A stretch of DNA of 64,000 bases from Dactylis glomerata (GCA_007115705.1 QXEO01001565.1:3096230-3160229); one strand, 5' to 3'; positions 44,960 to 57,594 are shown, counted from the first letter of the stretch. A program made the numbers and translations. Notes: generated by a model not told the origin, from the sequence alone.

Positions 44960-45427
44960 CACCTTGGCAAATGGTCGAGCACCTTGCGTGCGGGGTGGAA
45001 GCTGGGTGGGAGCAGAGGTTCGTCGGCCGGCGGTTGGACGTACGGACGGTGGGGGAAGAGGCGGCGTGGGTATTTTGAGCTGTGGAGGGGTTTATTTGGC
45101 GGTGGGGAGTGCTACCGGAGGCGGGTTCCCGACGGCGATGTGGGGGTGGTCGCGGCGGCCGCCAAGGGGTCGGGGGTGGAAAGGTGGGGATAGAAGGATT
45201 TCTGGCCGTTTGACACCGACAGGCTGGCCCGCAACGTTTTCTCGACGCGCTGGCGCCCCCGATCGACTCCCTGTATATTGGGTTTCACCTGGGGCCGCCG
45301 GCTAAATAAATGGGCCGCGCCGGCGGGAATTCAGAAATAAGGGCCGCGGCTGGAAGCGGATTTCGGCGCCGGCGGCCCTCATAGGCCTTTGGGGGGCCTT
45401 TGAGGACGCCGAGTGAAGATGCTCTAA

Positions 45428-46225
45428 GCTCTTATAATGACATGCTCGTGCGGTCGTACCTACTCATCTAGTTTATTAGGTGTACACATACTTTTGTATT
45501 CGTTTCAGTCATCATCTTGACCAATAAAATTGGAATTGTATGCCAACTATACTATTTGAAAAAAATTAAAATGTAAATTTGGTGTCATAATTTCTGGGTT
45601 TTTTTTTTCCAAAATGAATGACCCTCAGCCTCTCCATCCAATCTATTTTTATTGGTGAAACTGATGGTTAGAAATAAATTTAAATCTCAGAAAACCACAT
45701 GTTAAACAAGTCAGCTTCACGGAGACGTGGCATTTTGTCTAAGACAAAATTAAAATGTTCATTTTGCCAAAAAAAAAAATTGTGCAAAGTTACATGCAAC
45801 TATCAAAATGTTGACATCGAAGCTTAACCGACCTGGAGCGAAGCTACCACAGCAATTAGGGATTTTTACGGTGAAATTTCACCCAGAATGACACCGCCGA
45901 TCGAGCCGTGGACATGCGCTGAAAAGCTCGATCGAGGAGCAGAGGTTCCAGTTCATTCCATGCGCGTGCGCGCAGGGACAGTGCAAGGATGCAGCAGTAC
46001 GTCGCTGCACAGCCTGCGCAAACCATGCATGGTGATAAATCTCTTGTTCCCTACCGCCGGCCGGCACAGATTCCAGGGTTGGTGCTTGGCTAGAAAAGAG
46101 CCCAGCAGCAAAATCTTCTTGCCCACGCCGGCCAGTGTGGCAGAACTGAAGAAGCCATTCTCTTGCCTGTCGCCACAGAGATGCATGCATGGTCAGCAGT
46201 ATGTGTGTTTTCGTGTTTCCTTCGT
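45428..46225. other. Intergenic sequence, no gene recognised
   Basis: AT-rich to 45880, then CpG-rich 45890-46200 with several palindromic words (GATCGATC-like, CCGGCCGG). No ORF with a recognisable domain. Confidence 0.4.
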
Positions 46226-46620
46226 TAGAGCAACTCTAGCAACTCCCCAAATATAATCAAACCTGCAAATTTTTAAAGGTTTGCAGTTTCAGTGCAAAAA
46301 ACTGCGCAGAACAGATCCCGTAAACCCATAAAACTTTCAGTTTCAGTTTGCATGTCAGCATGCATCTACACTCGCAACCCCCATGTATTCAGTTTCGTAG
46401 GCCAAATCGAGCGAAATATGGGGGCGACTGTAACCCGGTCAACGCTAAAATTTCATCACAGATATCATCGGACCTACACCGGGGTCGCCGGAATCCGGCG
46501 AAATTCTACCATAGAGCTCCAAATTATAATCAAACTTTTTTCAATCTCCTCTCAATCTTTACCAACTAGATCGATTCCATCAAGTTTTTATCAAATTAGG
46601 CGTTGCCAGTAGGGGCTTGC
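46226..46620 (+). mobile_element. PIF/Harbinger-like terminal fragment
   Basis: TTAGAGCAACTCTAGCAACT is a typical Harbinger-family end with a TTA target base set, followed by untranslated-leader-like sequence. No right end or transposase was found before 47700. Confidence 0.45.
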
Positions 46621-47744
46621 CCGTCGAGGTCGAGCTCTGTAGGCAGGCGGCGAGGCGAAAAGCGGTGATGCGTTCTGTTTTGTTTTGCTCTGTGTTGGCA
46701 TGGAAAAGTAAGAGGGCTTTGGAGGTGGTGTTTTTGGATCACAATGCATATATGAATTATTATGAACAATGCATAATTTTTTTTTGAATTTTTTTTGTCT
46801 ACATGTGGATATTCTATGTTCACACATAAGTTTTCGTAAAAAAGAGAACATTTTATTTTGGTTGCGTAAAAAGACAAAATATCCCCTGAACACTAATGTT
46901 GGAGCACAAAAAATTCATTTATACATGGGACAAAATAATTATTCCTTTTCATAGAGCATGAACTATTTTTACATGCACATGACGTCCTGAACCCCTTTAT
47001 TCATGCCATAGAGCATGTCGCTATGGGTATGAATTCATGCAAATAGGTTAGTTTGTGAATTTATTTTGGTTTTAAAATCATGCTATTTTATAATTGCTTT
47101 TTGAAATTGGTTCTTTATAAATCGATTATGTCGCCACAGTTTTCCCTAAAGCTAATAACAACTGAACCACAGTATCTCCTAGGGTAGGCGGCTGTACTTT
47201 GGTGGGCGACCTGAACCCCTTTTCTTGGCCGGTTAAGAGGCACAGGGACAGGGATTTCCGTTCGGAAAAAGAACCAACTTTGTACTCCGTAGGATGCACG
47301 GATTCACAACGTGCCAACGCGCGTCGTACGATTCTTGAAGATCCGGTGGTACCGGTAGCGCGGTCACGTACGTGGTACACTGGTACTGTGTCACACCGAC
47401 CGGGAGAAAACGTACTTACTACCATCGTGGCGGCTCCCCCCGTGCCGCGCGCGTGAGGAACCGAGCATAGCATGACATGACACGGGCAGTAGTAAGCGTC
47501 CTCTCGTGTCTGGCTGTACCACAACAGAACCGGCATGCGCCTGCTGCTGTTTCTGACGTCAGAAATGCTTCCCTGTCGGCCCGGTCCTCTACGTACGTAC
47601 GTACGTACGCGCACGTCCTGCTGCGACAAGCCCGTTGGACAAACAAACCGAGGGAGCGGAGAAATTTTTTATTTCCTTTTTTCTTTTCTTGCCCGTGTGT
47701 TGATCTTCAGTACATGACGTGGTTGTCTGCGTGACTTATAGACG
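46621..47744. other. Intergenic sequence, no gene recognised
   Basis: AT-rich 46680-47150. A GC-rich block lies at 47200-47640 with a (TACG)n microsatellite at about 47591-47609. Overlapping ORFs in several frames lack domains. Confidence 0.4.
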
Positions 47745-47939
47745 GGCATCGCGCTTGTGTGCTGGTGCTTATGGAGGCACCACAACGATATGAAGTCAGA
47801 AGAGGCGTTCAGGAGGTGTGCGACCACAAACCCATCTAGATTCCGTTCCCCTTGCCGTGATGTTGCTGGTCCGCTCCACCTCCGGTGGCCTTGGGGTTTT
47901 GGAGGTGTGGCGGTGCCCCTTTTATCATTAACTTCTCGG

Positions 47940-48445
47940 TCAGCCTAAGATTTGAGATTAATCACTTATCGGCTGATTAATTAATTTTATCGATCAACTA
48001 TTTATCGGCCAGTTTTTCCATAAATCTCAAATTTTGGCACTAAAGTTCAAAAATATGCTATGCAAAAATAATATTGGAGTATTAGACAAAAGTATTACCT
48101 TGATTCATTGCACTTAAATTGACAAAAATGGAAAAAAAATCGAGCTATTGTACACTTCTACTCCCTCCGTTTGGTTTTAATATACACCACGAGATTAGAT
48201 GGGCAGCAGCAGTTTGCATGAATTAAATGTGAATAGAGGGAGTACAAGATTAATGACCCAAAAATCATCTCTCAAACAGATGAATCGTCTACCAAATCGT
48301 CGTAAGTGGCAAGATTCGAAATATTTTGGTTGAAAAATCAGCTATCAGATTGGTATATCAGCCAATGCGATAAATCAGACCAATAAGTTATAATCTTATC
48401 GCTCATACAACGATTCACGATTAATCGGCATATCAAACATTGGGT
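47940..48445. mobile_element. Candidate DNA transposon rich in TTATCGGC motifs
   Basis: Words such as ACTTATCGGCTGATTAATTA, TTATCGGCCAG and CACGATTAATCGGCATATC cluster at both ends of an AT-rich 0.5-kb segment. No transposase is present. Borders are approximate. Confidence 0.4.
48159..48244. mobile_element. Very short Stowaway-like MITE
   Basis: TACTCCCTCCGTTTGG and GAATAGAGGGAGTA are TA-bordered inverted ends only 86 bp apart. It lies inside the TTATCGGC-rich segment. Confidence 0.6.
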
Positions 48446-48842
48446 GTGGCTACATCCTAAATTCAAAGTAAGGTCCTTCCTTTCTATCCTTGCTCAAGTG
48501 TTCCGTCTAACGCCTGTGGAGAGCATGTGGTGTCGTGTCGATTCGTTGGTGTGATTTTATGTTAGTCTCTTTCGATCTATGATTGTTGTTCTCAGCAATG
48601 GTTGCTGCTCTGGTGCGGTGATCCTTTAGGGCCTTAGTATGATGACTTCTCCTCTCTACTATAACAAGGTTTGCCTGACTCATGTGACGGAGGGGCAGGG
48701 ACGACGCGCCTTCAGCTCGTGCTAGTGTCTGTTGTTGTCGCTAGGTGGTTTAATTACCAATTTGTAATTTTTATAACTTTCTAGGCTATTTGTACTACTG
48801 TTGATGATTATTGATAGAACCATAGAATTTTCGCAAAAGAAC

Positions 48843-50177
48843 GATGGAAAATCTTCCTTCGTGGAACTGGGTGGACACTGCCGAGGGTTGCTCTAGCAAT
48901 TCACGCATCTGCAGAGCCAGAACAAGCAGAACAGTGTAAGACAAACGTGTATACCGGGCCAAGGAATCGAAGCTGGTCTAGCCCTGCGTGGCAGCAGAAT
49001 GATTTACAGCACTGCTGCCTTTGCAATGCATGCAACCAGAAGATGTCGCCCTCTGCCCTCAAAAGAGCTCCGTGGGGCTTTCAATGGCCATGCATGGCTC
49101 CAGTTTTCCCCCCATTGTTACTCCGATTTCTTTCGCTTCGCTTGCACACAGGGAAATGAGAGGAGAGGTGATGGGGAGGGGAGGGAAAGGCATGGGCGTG
49201 ACTGTGGTGGAGTTTATGAGCGAGCCAACACAATGCATTGAATTCCTTGCAGCCAAAGGCCGGCCGGGCAGGGGTTTAGGGTTTGGAAACCAAGGGCTTT
49301 TGTCACATGGACTTGTCCCTCCTCTCATCTTCCTACGGTCTGACCCCTGAACCTGGTAGGATGGTCATGCCATCCTGCGCTGCTACCTGTGTGTGTGTAT
49401 GTGTGGACGCCATTGATGCATCTGGGGTGCGATGCAGTGCGCATTGGTGCATTCCTCCGTTACATTTGTCCTATTGCAGTTGACATGGTGCTGAGACAAG
49501 GGGACTCTGTAGGCAGACACCAGCAGATGGACAGAGACGGGCTGCGTGATGTAACTGGTCTTTTTGTGGAAAAATAGGAGCCGGATGGCCTCGGAAATGA
49601 GCGTTCCATGGTGATGATTATGTTTTTATTGCGAAATGCATGATGAGTATGATGATGTGCTTGATGGGCTCATGCATGCAACTCATCTTACTGGATGGTA
49701 CTTGCTGGAAAATTGTGTTAATTCCATTACTATGTCAGTTTCAAAAAGAAAATCCATTACAATGTCAGTTTTTTCAAGAAAAAATCCATCACCAACGGGC
49801 TTGGTGATGTAGTTCGTTAGGTTTAGCTTTGATTTGCTTCTGGTTGCCACCTTGCCGGAGAATTAGAGGGTCAATGGCATTCCCGCCATGAGATGCTACT
49901 ATGCGTGTTCATCAGCCGAAAAAGAACAATAACACAAGCATATTCAGCTAGTACCGCTCAGTAGAGTAGATGGTTTAGCCTAATAACCCCCATATCCGGA
50001 GCGACAGTAGTTGCGTGTGCTACTAGTTGTTGAACTGCCGATAACCTCCGCACGGACTAAAGGATCTGATCTGAAAAGGAAGCAGCCTATTCTAGATTCA
50101 CCGGAATTTGGAGCTCACCGTTATCCTATAGGAGTGCCTTTCCCCTCCCTCCAGATATCCTATACGGTACCCAGATG
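48843..50177. other. Intergenic sequence, no gene recognised
   Basis: It includes a moderately GC-rich stretch 48880-49560 with overlapping ORFs of 60-110 codons and no recognised domain. A short direct repeat of CCATTACAATGTCAGTTT type lies near 49722-49770. Confidence 0.4.
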
Positions 50178-50180
50178 TAA

Positions 50181-50656
50181 GAGCATCTCCAGCCATGAAC
50201 CCGACGAGGTTCCTGGCAGCCCTTTTTTTATCCGGACGGCAAAAAAACGGTCCAATCGCGCCTCCGGTTTCTCGTTTCCCCTCGGATTTGGGCCTTCATC
50301 CATCCGGAGAGCCCAGGCCATCCCCGGCCCTCCGGGGTGCGCTCGGGGACTCCGGGCGAGAGAAAAGCGGGGACGAGCCCGCTCTGTCGGCGAGAGAACA
50401 CGCGAACCCTACTATCTGGTCGCAAATCCCCTTTCCCCTCCCCTCGTTGCTCTATCGCCACCGGCACCACCCCTCGCCAATCCGCCTGCCGGTTGCCTGC
50501 ACTCCGCCGTCCCTCCTCCCACCAGCCTATATTATGCCGTCCGGCGTGCCGTCTGCCTATATTCCGTCGTCGGGCAACTCCTTCCATCGCGCCTCGTCGA
50601 CACGCCCGGTAGGTGTTCGTCCATTTGCCTGGGCGGACATGGACTCGGACAACGAG
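50181..50656 (+). mobile_element. PIF/Harbinger transposon 2, 5' part
   Basis: It begins GAGCATCTCCAGCCATGAAC after TAA (50178-50180), the same terminus type as Harbinger 1. It carries a GC-rich leader and reaches the transposase start: ATGGACTCGGACAACGAG (MDSDNE) at 50639. There CACTA-2 is inserted, with GAG as the expected 3-bp TSD. The remainder is outside the window. Confidence 0.8.
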
Positions 50657-50959
50657 CACTATAAGAAATGTGTTGACTAGTGATATTTTCATCATGAACC
50701 TAGAGAAAAGTGTCATAAAGTAGTGACGATTTTACACTAGATCATCATGGGCTATTTGGGGAGGCTACCAGCCCTAAAAATTACGACGATTTGAACCAGA
50801 AACGTCATAACCCAATGGGCACAAAATCGTCATAACCAATCTCATGAAGTTTCAGACCTTATCCGGAGCCGCTTACGACGAAAATAGATCGCCATAACAC
50901 ATATATCATAATTTTTTAATAGAACAGAGTGACTGACACCTCAGTATTTCACCTACGTG

Positions 50960-51225
50960 TCATGTCATAGGTCCAATGGACCTGTTAACCGACCCTGGAT
51001 CCCACCAACCGGCGGACCTGGCAACTGGTCCCAGGGGCTGACGAGCGGGTCCCACATCGGCCAGCCAGGCGGGTTCATGGCATTCTAGCGGGTCCCATAG
51101 TCAGACCTTGCAGGGTCCCGCGACCAGGGCTAACGAGCGGGTCCAACAGGCGGGTCCCGCGACCAGGGCTAACGAGGGGTCCCATGGCTGACCGACGGGT
51201 CCCGCAGGCGGACTGACAAAATATT
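50960..51225. repeat. GGGTCCC-core array in CACTA-2
   Basis: Eight or so degenerate GGGTCCCA/GGTCCCA cores occur, with GACGAGCGGGTCCC-like and CGCGACCAGGGCTAACGAG (twice) phrases. The position corresponds to the CACTA-1 minisatellite, in opposite orientation. Confidence 0.7.
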
Positions 51226-51238
51226 TTGTAATATGGTG

Positions 51239-51299
51239 CGTGGCCGGGAGTCATACCCGGGACCTCACCGCGCTAGACTACTTACCACTAAGGTAAAGC
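51239..51299 (-). other. tRNA-like segment in CACTA-2
   Basis: On the minus strand, TTTACCTTAGTGGTAAG is followed about 15 bases later by GAGGTCCCGGGTATGACTCC, an A-box and T-arm-like pair. The cloverleaf is not complete. It matches the CACTA-1 element in location and orientation relative to the array. Confidence 0.4.
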
Positions 51300-51619
51300 A
51301 TCTCTTGTGATAGTTGGCCACGCTTGTCCTTTTTAACTATATCAATGTTTCGTATGTTGGGCCTGGGCCGCTGCAGCCACAATCTGGCCCGCTGTGGACT
51401 TAGGAGCCCGGTAATTTTTTTCCTCTTTGCCTCTTCCGTTTCTTTTAAGATTCTAACACAAAAGATTTGAAGAAGATACAATATTAGGCCAAATAAATTC
51501 AAACAAACTTTGTAAATTATTTTCATTACATATATAACAACATTAAAACTTTTTATCCGCAAAATAAATTAATAAAATAAAATTCAATCACTAAAATGCT
51601 ATTAAGGTGTATTTAAAAT

Positions 51620-54185
51620 GCAAACTACGAAGCACATGTAATTCAAATTTGACGGCTTCCAGCTGAATTGATAGAATTTTGTCTTTTTTAGGGGTGGCTA
51701 TAAAACTTTTTCCAAGCAAACAACTGGTGAATTGTGCATAATATATGGTATAATGTTTTCTAAAATTTGGTTGTTCAATTTTTGTAACATATTTTTGGTA
51801 GACGCTTCACAAAAATCCCAAATTTTGCACTAATAAAATGAAAAATGATTTTTTTGTGCAACAAAAATTAAAACTTCCCAAATAAACATTGTTTGTCATC
51901 CTAATATGCACACATGTGTACAATATGAGGTCATTTGAACAAACTATGTCATGATTATGGCCATAACGAACTCATCTCACTTGAAAGCCTTGAAACTTCG
52001 TACACGATAGCTATTTTTGTGAACACTTTTTTAAAACAGTTGCAATATTCTAAGTTTATTATTTTTCCTTTCAACTAGGTCACATAACATGACACAGCGC
52101 GAATGGTTTGTATTTTTTTGATTTTTTTTGGAATTACTTACACCGTTTTTGAAATGCGGCCAAAATGGCAGGCATGACCGTTCCTAGGTCGGGATAGAAT
52201 CCTACAAAACTCTTTGTGGATCTCTGATGCAATAGATACTTTTGTACCTAAAAATAATTTTTGGAAAAAATCATGAGCAAACTATAAAGCACCTGTAGTT
52301 CAAATTTGACCCGCTTCCAACTAAATCGGTAAAATTTTGTCTTTTTTTGAGAGGTGGATATAAAACTTTTTCTATGCAAACAACTGGTGAATTGTGCATA
52401 ATATATGGTATAATGTTTTATAAAATTTGGTTGTTCAATTTTTGTAACATATTTTTGGTAGACACTTCACAAAAAATACCAATTTTTGCACTAAGAAAAT
52501 GAAAAATGGATTTTTTGTGCAACGAAAATTAAAACTTCCCAAATCAACATTGTTTGCCATCCCAAAATCCACATATGTGCACAAAATGGGGTCATTTAAA
52601 CAAACTATGCCATGATTGTGGTCATAACTAGCTTATTTGGCTTGAAAGCCATAAAACTTCGTATAAGATGGCTCTTTTTTGTGAACACTTTTTCAAAATA
52701 GTTGCAATATTTTAAGTTTATTATTTTTTCTCGCATCTAGGTCACATAACATGACACAACACGAAGGTTTTGTATTTTTTTTGATTTTTTTGAATTTCTC
52801 ATGTCGATTTCAAAATGTGACCAAAATGGCGGGCGTGACCGCTCCTAGGTCGGGATAGAATCTTGCGAAACTCTTGATGAATCTCTGATGAAATAGATAC
52901 TTGTGTACCTAAAAATGATTTTTGGAAAAAAATATGAGCAAACTATGAAGCACCTGTGGTTCAAAATTGACCCGCTTCCAACTGAATCGGCGGATATTTG
53001 TCAATTTCTTAAGGGCTGGCTATAAAACTTTTTCCATGAAAACAACTGATGAATTGTGCATTAAATATGGTATAATATCATTTAAAATTTTGTTGGTCCA
53101 TTTGTGTAACGTATTTTTGATAGATGCTATACAAAAAACCCAATTGTTGCACTAAGAAAATGAAAAATGAATTTTTTGTGCAATGAAAATTAAAACGTCC
53201 CAAATCAACATTGTTTGTCATCCCAAGATGCACACATGTGCACAAAATGGGGTCATTTGAACAAACTATGCCATGGTTGTGGCCATAACTAGCTCATTTG
53301 GCTTGAAAGCCATAAAATTTCGTACAAGATGGCTCTTTTCTGTGAACACTTTTTCAAAATAGTTGCAATATTTCAAGTTTATTATTTTTCCTCGCATCTA
53401 GGTCACATAACATGACACAACGCGAAGGTTTTGTATTTTTTTTGAATTTCTCATGTTGATTTCAAAATGTGACCAAAATGGCGGGCGTGACCGCTCCTAG
53501 GTCGGGATAGAATCTCGCAAAACTAGTTATGGATTTATGATGAAATAGATACTTGTGTACCTAAAAATGATTTTTGGAAAAAATATATGAGCAAACTATG
53601 AAGCATCTGTAGTTCAAAATTGACCCGCTTCTAGCTGAATCGGCAGATATTTGTCAATTTCTTAAGAGCTTGCTATAAAACGTTTTCCATGAAAAAAATG
53701 ATGAATTGTGCATTAATTATGGTATAATATCATTTAAAATTTTGTTGGTCCATTTGTGTAATGTATTTTGATAGATGCTTTACAAAAAAACCCAATTGTT
53801 GCACTAAGAAAATAAAAAATGGATTTTTTGTGCAACAAAAATTAAAACTTCCCTAATCAACATTGTTTGCCATCCCAAGGTGCACACATGTGCACAAAAT
53901 GGGGTCATTTGAACAAACCATGCCATGGTTGTGGCCATAACTAGCTCATTTGGCCTGAAAGCCATAAAACTTCGTACAAGATGACTCTTTTATGTGAACA
54001 CTTTTTCAAAATAGTTGTAATATTCCAAGTTTATTATTTTTCCTCGCATCTAGGTCACATAACATGACACAACGCGAAGGTTTTGTATATTTTTTGATTT
54101 TTTTGAATTTCTTATGTCGATTCAAAATGTGACCAAAATGGCAGGCGTGACCGCTCCTAGGTCAGGATAGAATCTTGCGAAATGG
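51620..54185. repeat. Tandem array, four units of about 660 bp
   Basis: Units start near 51620, 52280, 52937 and 53590 with GAGCAAACTATGAAGCACCT-like phrases. TCACATAACATGACACAACG recurs at about 52081, 52742, 53404 and 54056. It is AT-rich with no coding content, and is the inverted counterpart of 5250-6850. Confidence 0.92.
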
Positions 54186-54339
54186 ATACCTCAGTTTTAA
54201 GAAGTGTTTTTTAGAATAAGTGACATACTACAAGTTGGTTATAATTTAAGGGTTTTCTAATCTTACTTCTTTCTAAAAGTAATTGGAAAAGGTGTTAAAA
54301 ACAAAAACAAACAAGCACACACAAACCTAACCCTTGCAG

Positions 54340-54533
54340 CCAATCAGATTGCAGAACAACTCTCCCCACGAATTACTCCATGTGAATCCATCTAAACCGT
54401 CAATGTATGCTGATCGTACGAACCAAAACGCATCCAGCCGCCCCGCTGCGACGCGTCGCGGATCCTGTAAACCCTAGGACCCTACCTACCACCCCGCCGC
54501 CCCTCGCTCTCCATTCCCCCTCTCTCACAACGC

Positions 54534-54570
<37 letters not shown>

Positions 54571-55010
54571 GCGCCAGCCATCCCACCTCAAACCCTAATC
54601 CTCAGCCCCACACACCGCAGCGCACGACCCCGCCGCCTCCTGCATCGCGAGAGCCGTTCTGCACACCGCGACCAAGCCATCGATGGCGAGGAGGAGCCGT
54701 TCTTCCGCCCCCATCCCAAATCTCGCTCTCTCTCTCTCCCTCTCTCTTCTCAGATCCTATCACTTCTTGCTCAACCTCCTAATGCGATGCCTCTGCTGAA
54801 TCAGGATCCCAGGATGTCGATCTCCCTAGCGCGCTCCTCAAGGGATTCCTCACCGACCACCGTCATCGAAGGCATCATCAAGATCTTCGCCGGATCCGGG
54901 ATGAATCTAGTGGCTACATCTCAGATCCGCGCAGACAAGGACGGGAGGAGGCGTGGTCTTTGACCTGCTGCTACTATTTGCTCTCCCTTTCCCTCCCTAC
55001 GCATCTCATC
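54340..55010 (+). pseudogene. Gene-start-like segment captured by CACTA-2
   Basis: TTGCAGCCAATCAGATTGCA is similar to the minus-strand sequence upstream of the reductase fragment in CACTA-1 (around 5205). CGCGGATC at 54459 equals the octamer of plant S-phase promoters. A CT-rich leader follows, with a (CT)n run at 54533-54570 and exon-like GC-rich sequence to about 54960. A T-rich intron-like stretch continues to 56183. The encoded protein was not recognised. Confidence 0.4.
54533..54570 (+). repeat. (CT)n microsatellite
   Basis: About nineteen CT units with one GT interruption, in a 5'-leader-like context. Confidence 0.95.
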
Positions 55011-56183
55011 TTGTAATTATTGACTGCTTGTCCATTGATCTGTTAGTTTTTTACTTGAAAATTGTTGCAGTATTTGCCTTGATCTGCTAGATTTATTCAT
55101 GTTGATTAGGATCCGTACGCGATGTGCGTTTCTGGCGGTTTATATCTGCTTAGTTGATAGCGGTTAGTTTGCTTTCCAATTTTTTATACGCACTGGGAGC
55201 TAGATCGGGTGTGAAGGAATGATGAAATTGAAGCGCGTTGCTTTTTGATAATTTTGTAGAAGTCACGATTTGCATCAGATGATGCGTTGCATGATGCTAA
55301 TTCATATGAGCAAAAGTAGATCTGCATAAATATCCTTGTTTCTCTTGCTGTGTAAGATATAATCCCAAGCTGTAATTGTTGTTTGTGTGTCGTGATGTTT
55401 ATTCTTAATTGCTTCTGCCTTTAGGTTTACCTTGTGTAGATGTAGTAATTTAGAAATTACTACTCTACAATTTTAAAATTTCAATTACAGTATTCAGCTA
55501 ATTATGCACGCTGCTAGCCATATGAGCAAAAATATAGTGATTCAGACCACACTTTTCATTCCCTATTCCTATGTCTAATTTTTTTTTAGCTACATACATC
55601 ATGCCTATGTTAGAAATATAGCGATTCGGACCACACATTTTCTTGCTGCTATACTGCCATGGAGTATGTGTGTCCATATGATTCATGGTTTAAATATGTC
55701 CTGGTAATGTTTAATTGGTCCTTTTTTACTTGGTTTAACCCGCACCTGCAGCATCCTTGATGCTTGCTGATACCTACCTTGCTTGTTATTTCTCGCAGAC
55801 CTGATGGTAGAATGTGGTTATAGGAGGATACATATTGCATACTGTTGTGTTTATCATTGTTGTACCTGTGGTTTAGGTAATTCAGTTTGTATATTATGTT
55901 AGGTCATGCAAATTCATGCTAAGAATTGTAGGCTTGTTTTTTCCCTGAGTGTTTGTTTCTCATTTAGAGAGAACATGACCACATTTCATGTATTGTGCAA
56001 GTCAAAAGGGTCTGCATTTTGATTCTTCTGATGGTCTGTAACTAAGCGTTTCTGGTGATGGATATGTCTCTTGTATCGCTAGGATAAACTGTTTTGAACT
56101 TTAATCCAGTGTTTAGTATGGTCAAGGATATCTATGTTCGTACCTAAGTTTGTCGTTGCTGGATTGGAAATGCTATTTGCAGC

Positions 56184-57441
56184 TGACGAGGGTTAAACTC
56201 GACAAATGTCCTAGATGAAGGACTTAGGATCGGGGAGATAGGGCGTCGGATGAACTCGAAGGTAAAATTCAGTCAAACAAGGTGGCTATGAAAGTAAACG
56301 TGGGTGTTGAACCTGGCTTTCGTTCAATCTGTCCCACACTGTCCCCTCCTGGCCCCTATATATAGGTGGCCAGGTCTCGAGGATCGGGTGGGATCCGATA
56401 CAGATTACATTATCGACATACGACATGAACTCGTATTTCGACTAGTATTACAATTGGGCCTAGCTTAACGGGCCTCAGGGGTACTCAACTGACGGGCTCT
56501 ACTATCTATACCCTTGTCAAGAGCCCCCGAGATTCTACCAGAATTGCAGATTCAGGTTGAATCCCAGATCTTCAATTCTTCGACTAGATCAATACTTGAC
56601 TTCTTCAAATCTTGAAATCTTCGACTTGGTCTTTCGACTCATCTTTTTGCTATGATATCTCGCAAGGGGTTTTGATGAACAATCCTGACAACTCTGACGG
56701 ATCAAGAGGCCAGTTAACTGCCGGAACAGATACTTGTCACCTACTTCAAATTCAATCCCCTTGGACTTGAATTCGGGAAACCGGTCAAACCCATTCTTTT
56801 GCCACATTTAGGACTTACAAAAAATGAATCCCAGTGGTTCTCAAGGTACCCAGTGCGTCCACCAGGATTTTTCTTCGTGTCGTAGACACGGATACATACC
56901 AGCAGAGCGCATCCCTGTGCGTATACCAGGCCACACAGGACAGATCCTGGGGTCTTACCTTCATGATATATTTCAACCACGACATTCAAGTTTTGTCGCG
57001 ATGACACAACTCGAGAATTATGCTTCGCAGCCTTGTTTGACTAATTCAATATATATAACTTTTCGAGTTATCCTTTTTAACTTTCATGCATATCTCCCGA
57101 TGGGAGTAATCGATGTCTATTTTGTTGACAATGTAGCCAAAGTTCCTTGCTGAAGAGATGCAACCAATTATATCCATCAATTTTCCCTTTATTACCAGAA
57201 TTGACTCGCCTCCTTTTTGTTGACTTCTTTCTATCGAGTGCGCGACAGCGCTCCCGATGGGAGTAGCCCCCGTGGCTATAGCCGAAATTTTCGGGTATAG
57301 GCTCAAGAAAATTGATAAACTCATTCCTTATACTTCTTCTTGCATCATTTGTCGACTTTATCCGCCTTTGCAATGGATTTCTCCCCTTCTTATGCCGCAA
57401 GCCCCCGAGTTGAAGACGAGGTGAACTTGTGCTTCTTGACA
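56184..57441 (-). mobile_element. 3' LTR of the Tat element
   Basis: On the minus strand it starts TGTCAAGAAGCACAAGTTCA at 57441 and ends ...CCCTCGTCA at 56184, 1258 bp. No second LTR is in view; the bases before 56184 (GCAGC) would be the TSD. Confidence 0.7.
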
Positions 57442-57586
57442 GATATTCTCTTATTTCCTACTCTCTTTTCCCCTTTTTTTTACGCATCTGTTCTTTGATA
57501 CGGTAATTCCTTTTTACTATTTGCACTGTAAAAACCCAGAAATATACTTTGGGCCTTGCCGCTCCAGAGGCCCATTAGTACGTGCT

Positions 57587-57594
57587 TATAAATA
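57587..57594 (+). promoter_or_regulatory. TATA box of the antisense ORF
   Basis: TATAAATA lies about 115 bases before the start codon. Two GGCC-containing words upstream (GGGCC, GGCCCATTA) resemble plant proximal promoter elements, and AAACCCTAATTCC follows in the leader. Confidence 0.6.

Larger units (their letters stand above)
37028..45424 (-). mobile_element. PIF/Harbinger transposon 1, split by an Athila-type element
   Basis: The termini GAGCATCTCCACTCGG (37028) and CCGAGTGAAGATGCTC (ending 45424) are inverted repeats, and TAA flanks both (37025-37027, 45425-45427), the expected Harbinger TSD. Removing the Athila-type insertion and its TSD leaves about 1.85 kb containing one transposase gene on the minus strand, internally deleted. 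The element is dead. Confidence 0.92.
47745..48842 (+). mobile_element. LINE-like retroposon, interrupted
   Basis: The 3' end (TTACCAATTTGTAATTTTTA ... TAGAATTTTCGCAAAAGAA) has the form of grass LINE tails. Upstream GC-rich segments at 47745-47935 and 48450-48780 look like its 5' body. Positions 47940-48445 between them appear to be a separate insertion. Confidence 0.4.
50657..56183. mobile_element. CACTA transposon 2, left part
   Basis: It starts CACTATAAGAAATGTGTTGA, the same terminus as CACTA-1. Subterminal GTCATAA motifs follow, then a GGGTCCC-rich array, a tRNA-like segment, a 660-bp repeat array and a GC-rich gene-like segment. The order mirrors CACTA-1 read from its right end. No transposase was seen. 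The Tat LTR at 56184 interrupts it and the right terminus is not in the window. Confidence 0.8.

Noticed and set aside
45890..46200. Possible microRNA hairpin
   Set aside because: Only short palindromes were found, with no long stem and no known mature sequence.
50011..50664. 217-codon ORF before CACTA-2
   Set aside because: It spans the Harbinger-2 terminus and leader and is out of frame with the MDSDNE transposase start.
51620..54185. CRISPR-like or satellite array
   Set aside because: Units are about 660 bp without constant-length spacers, lie inside a CACTA element and are in a plant genome.
56589..57400. ORFs of 72-109 codons on both strands
   Set aside because: They fall inside the Tat LTR and lack domains.
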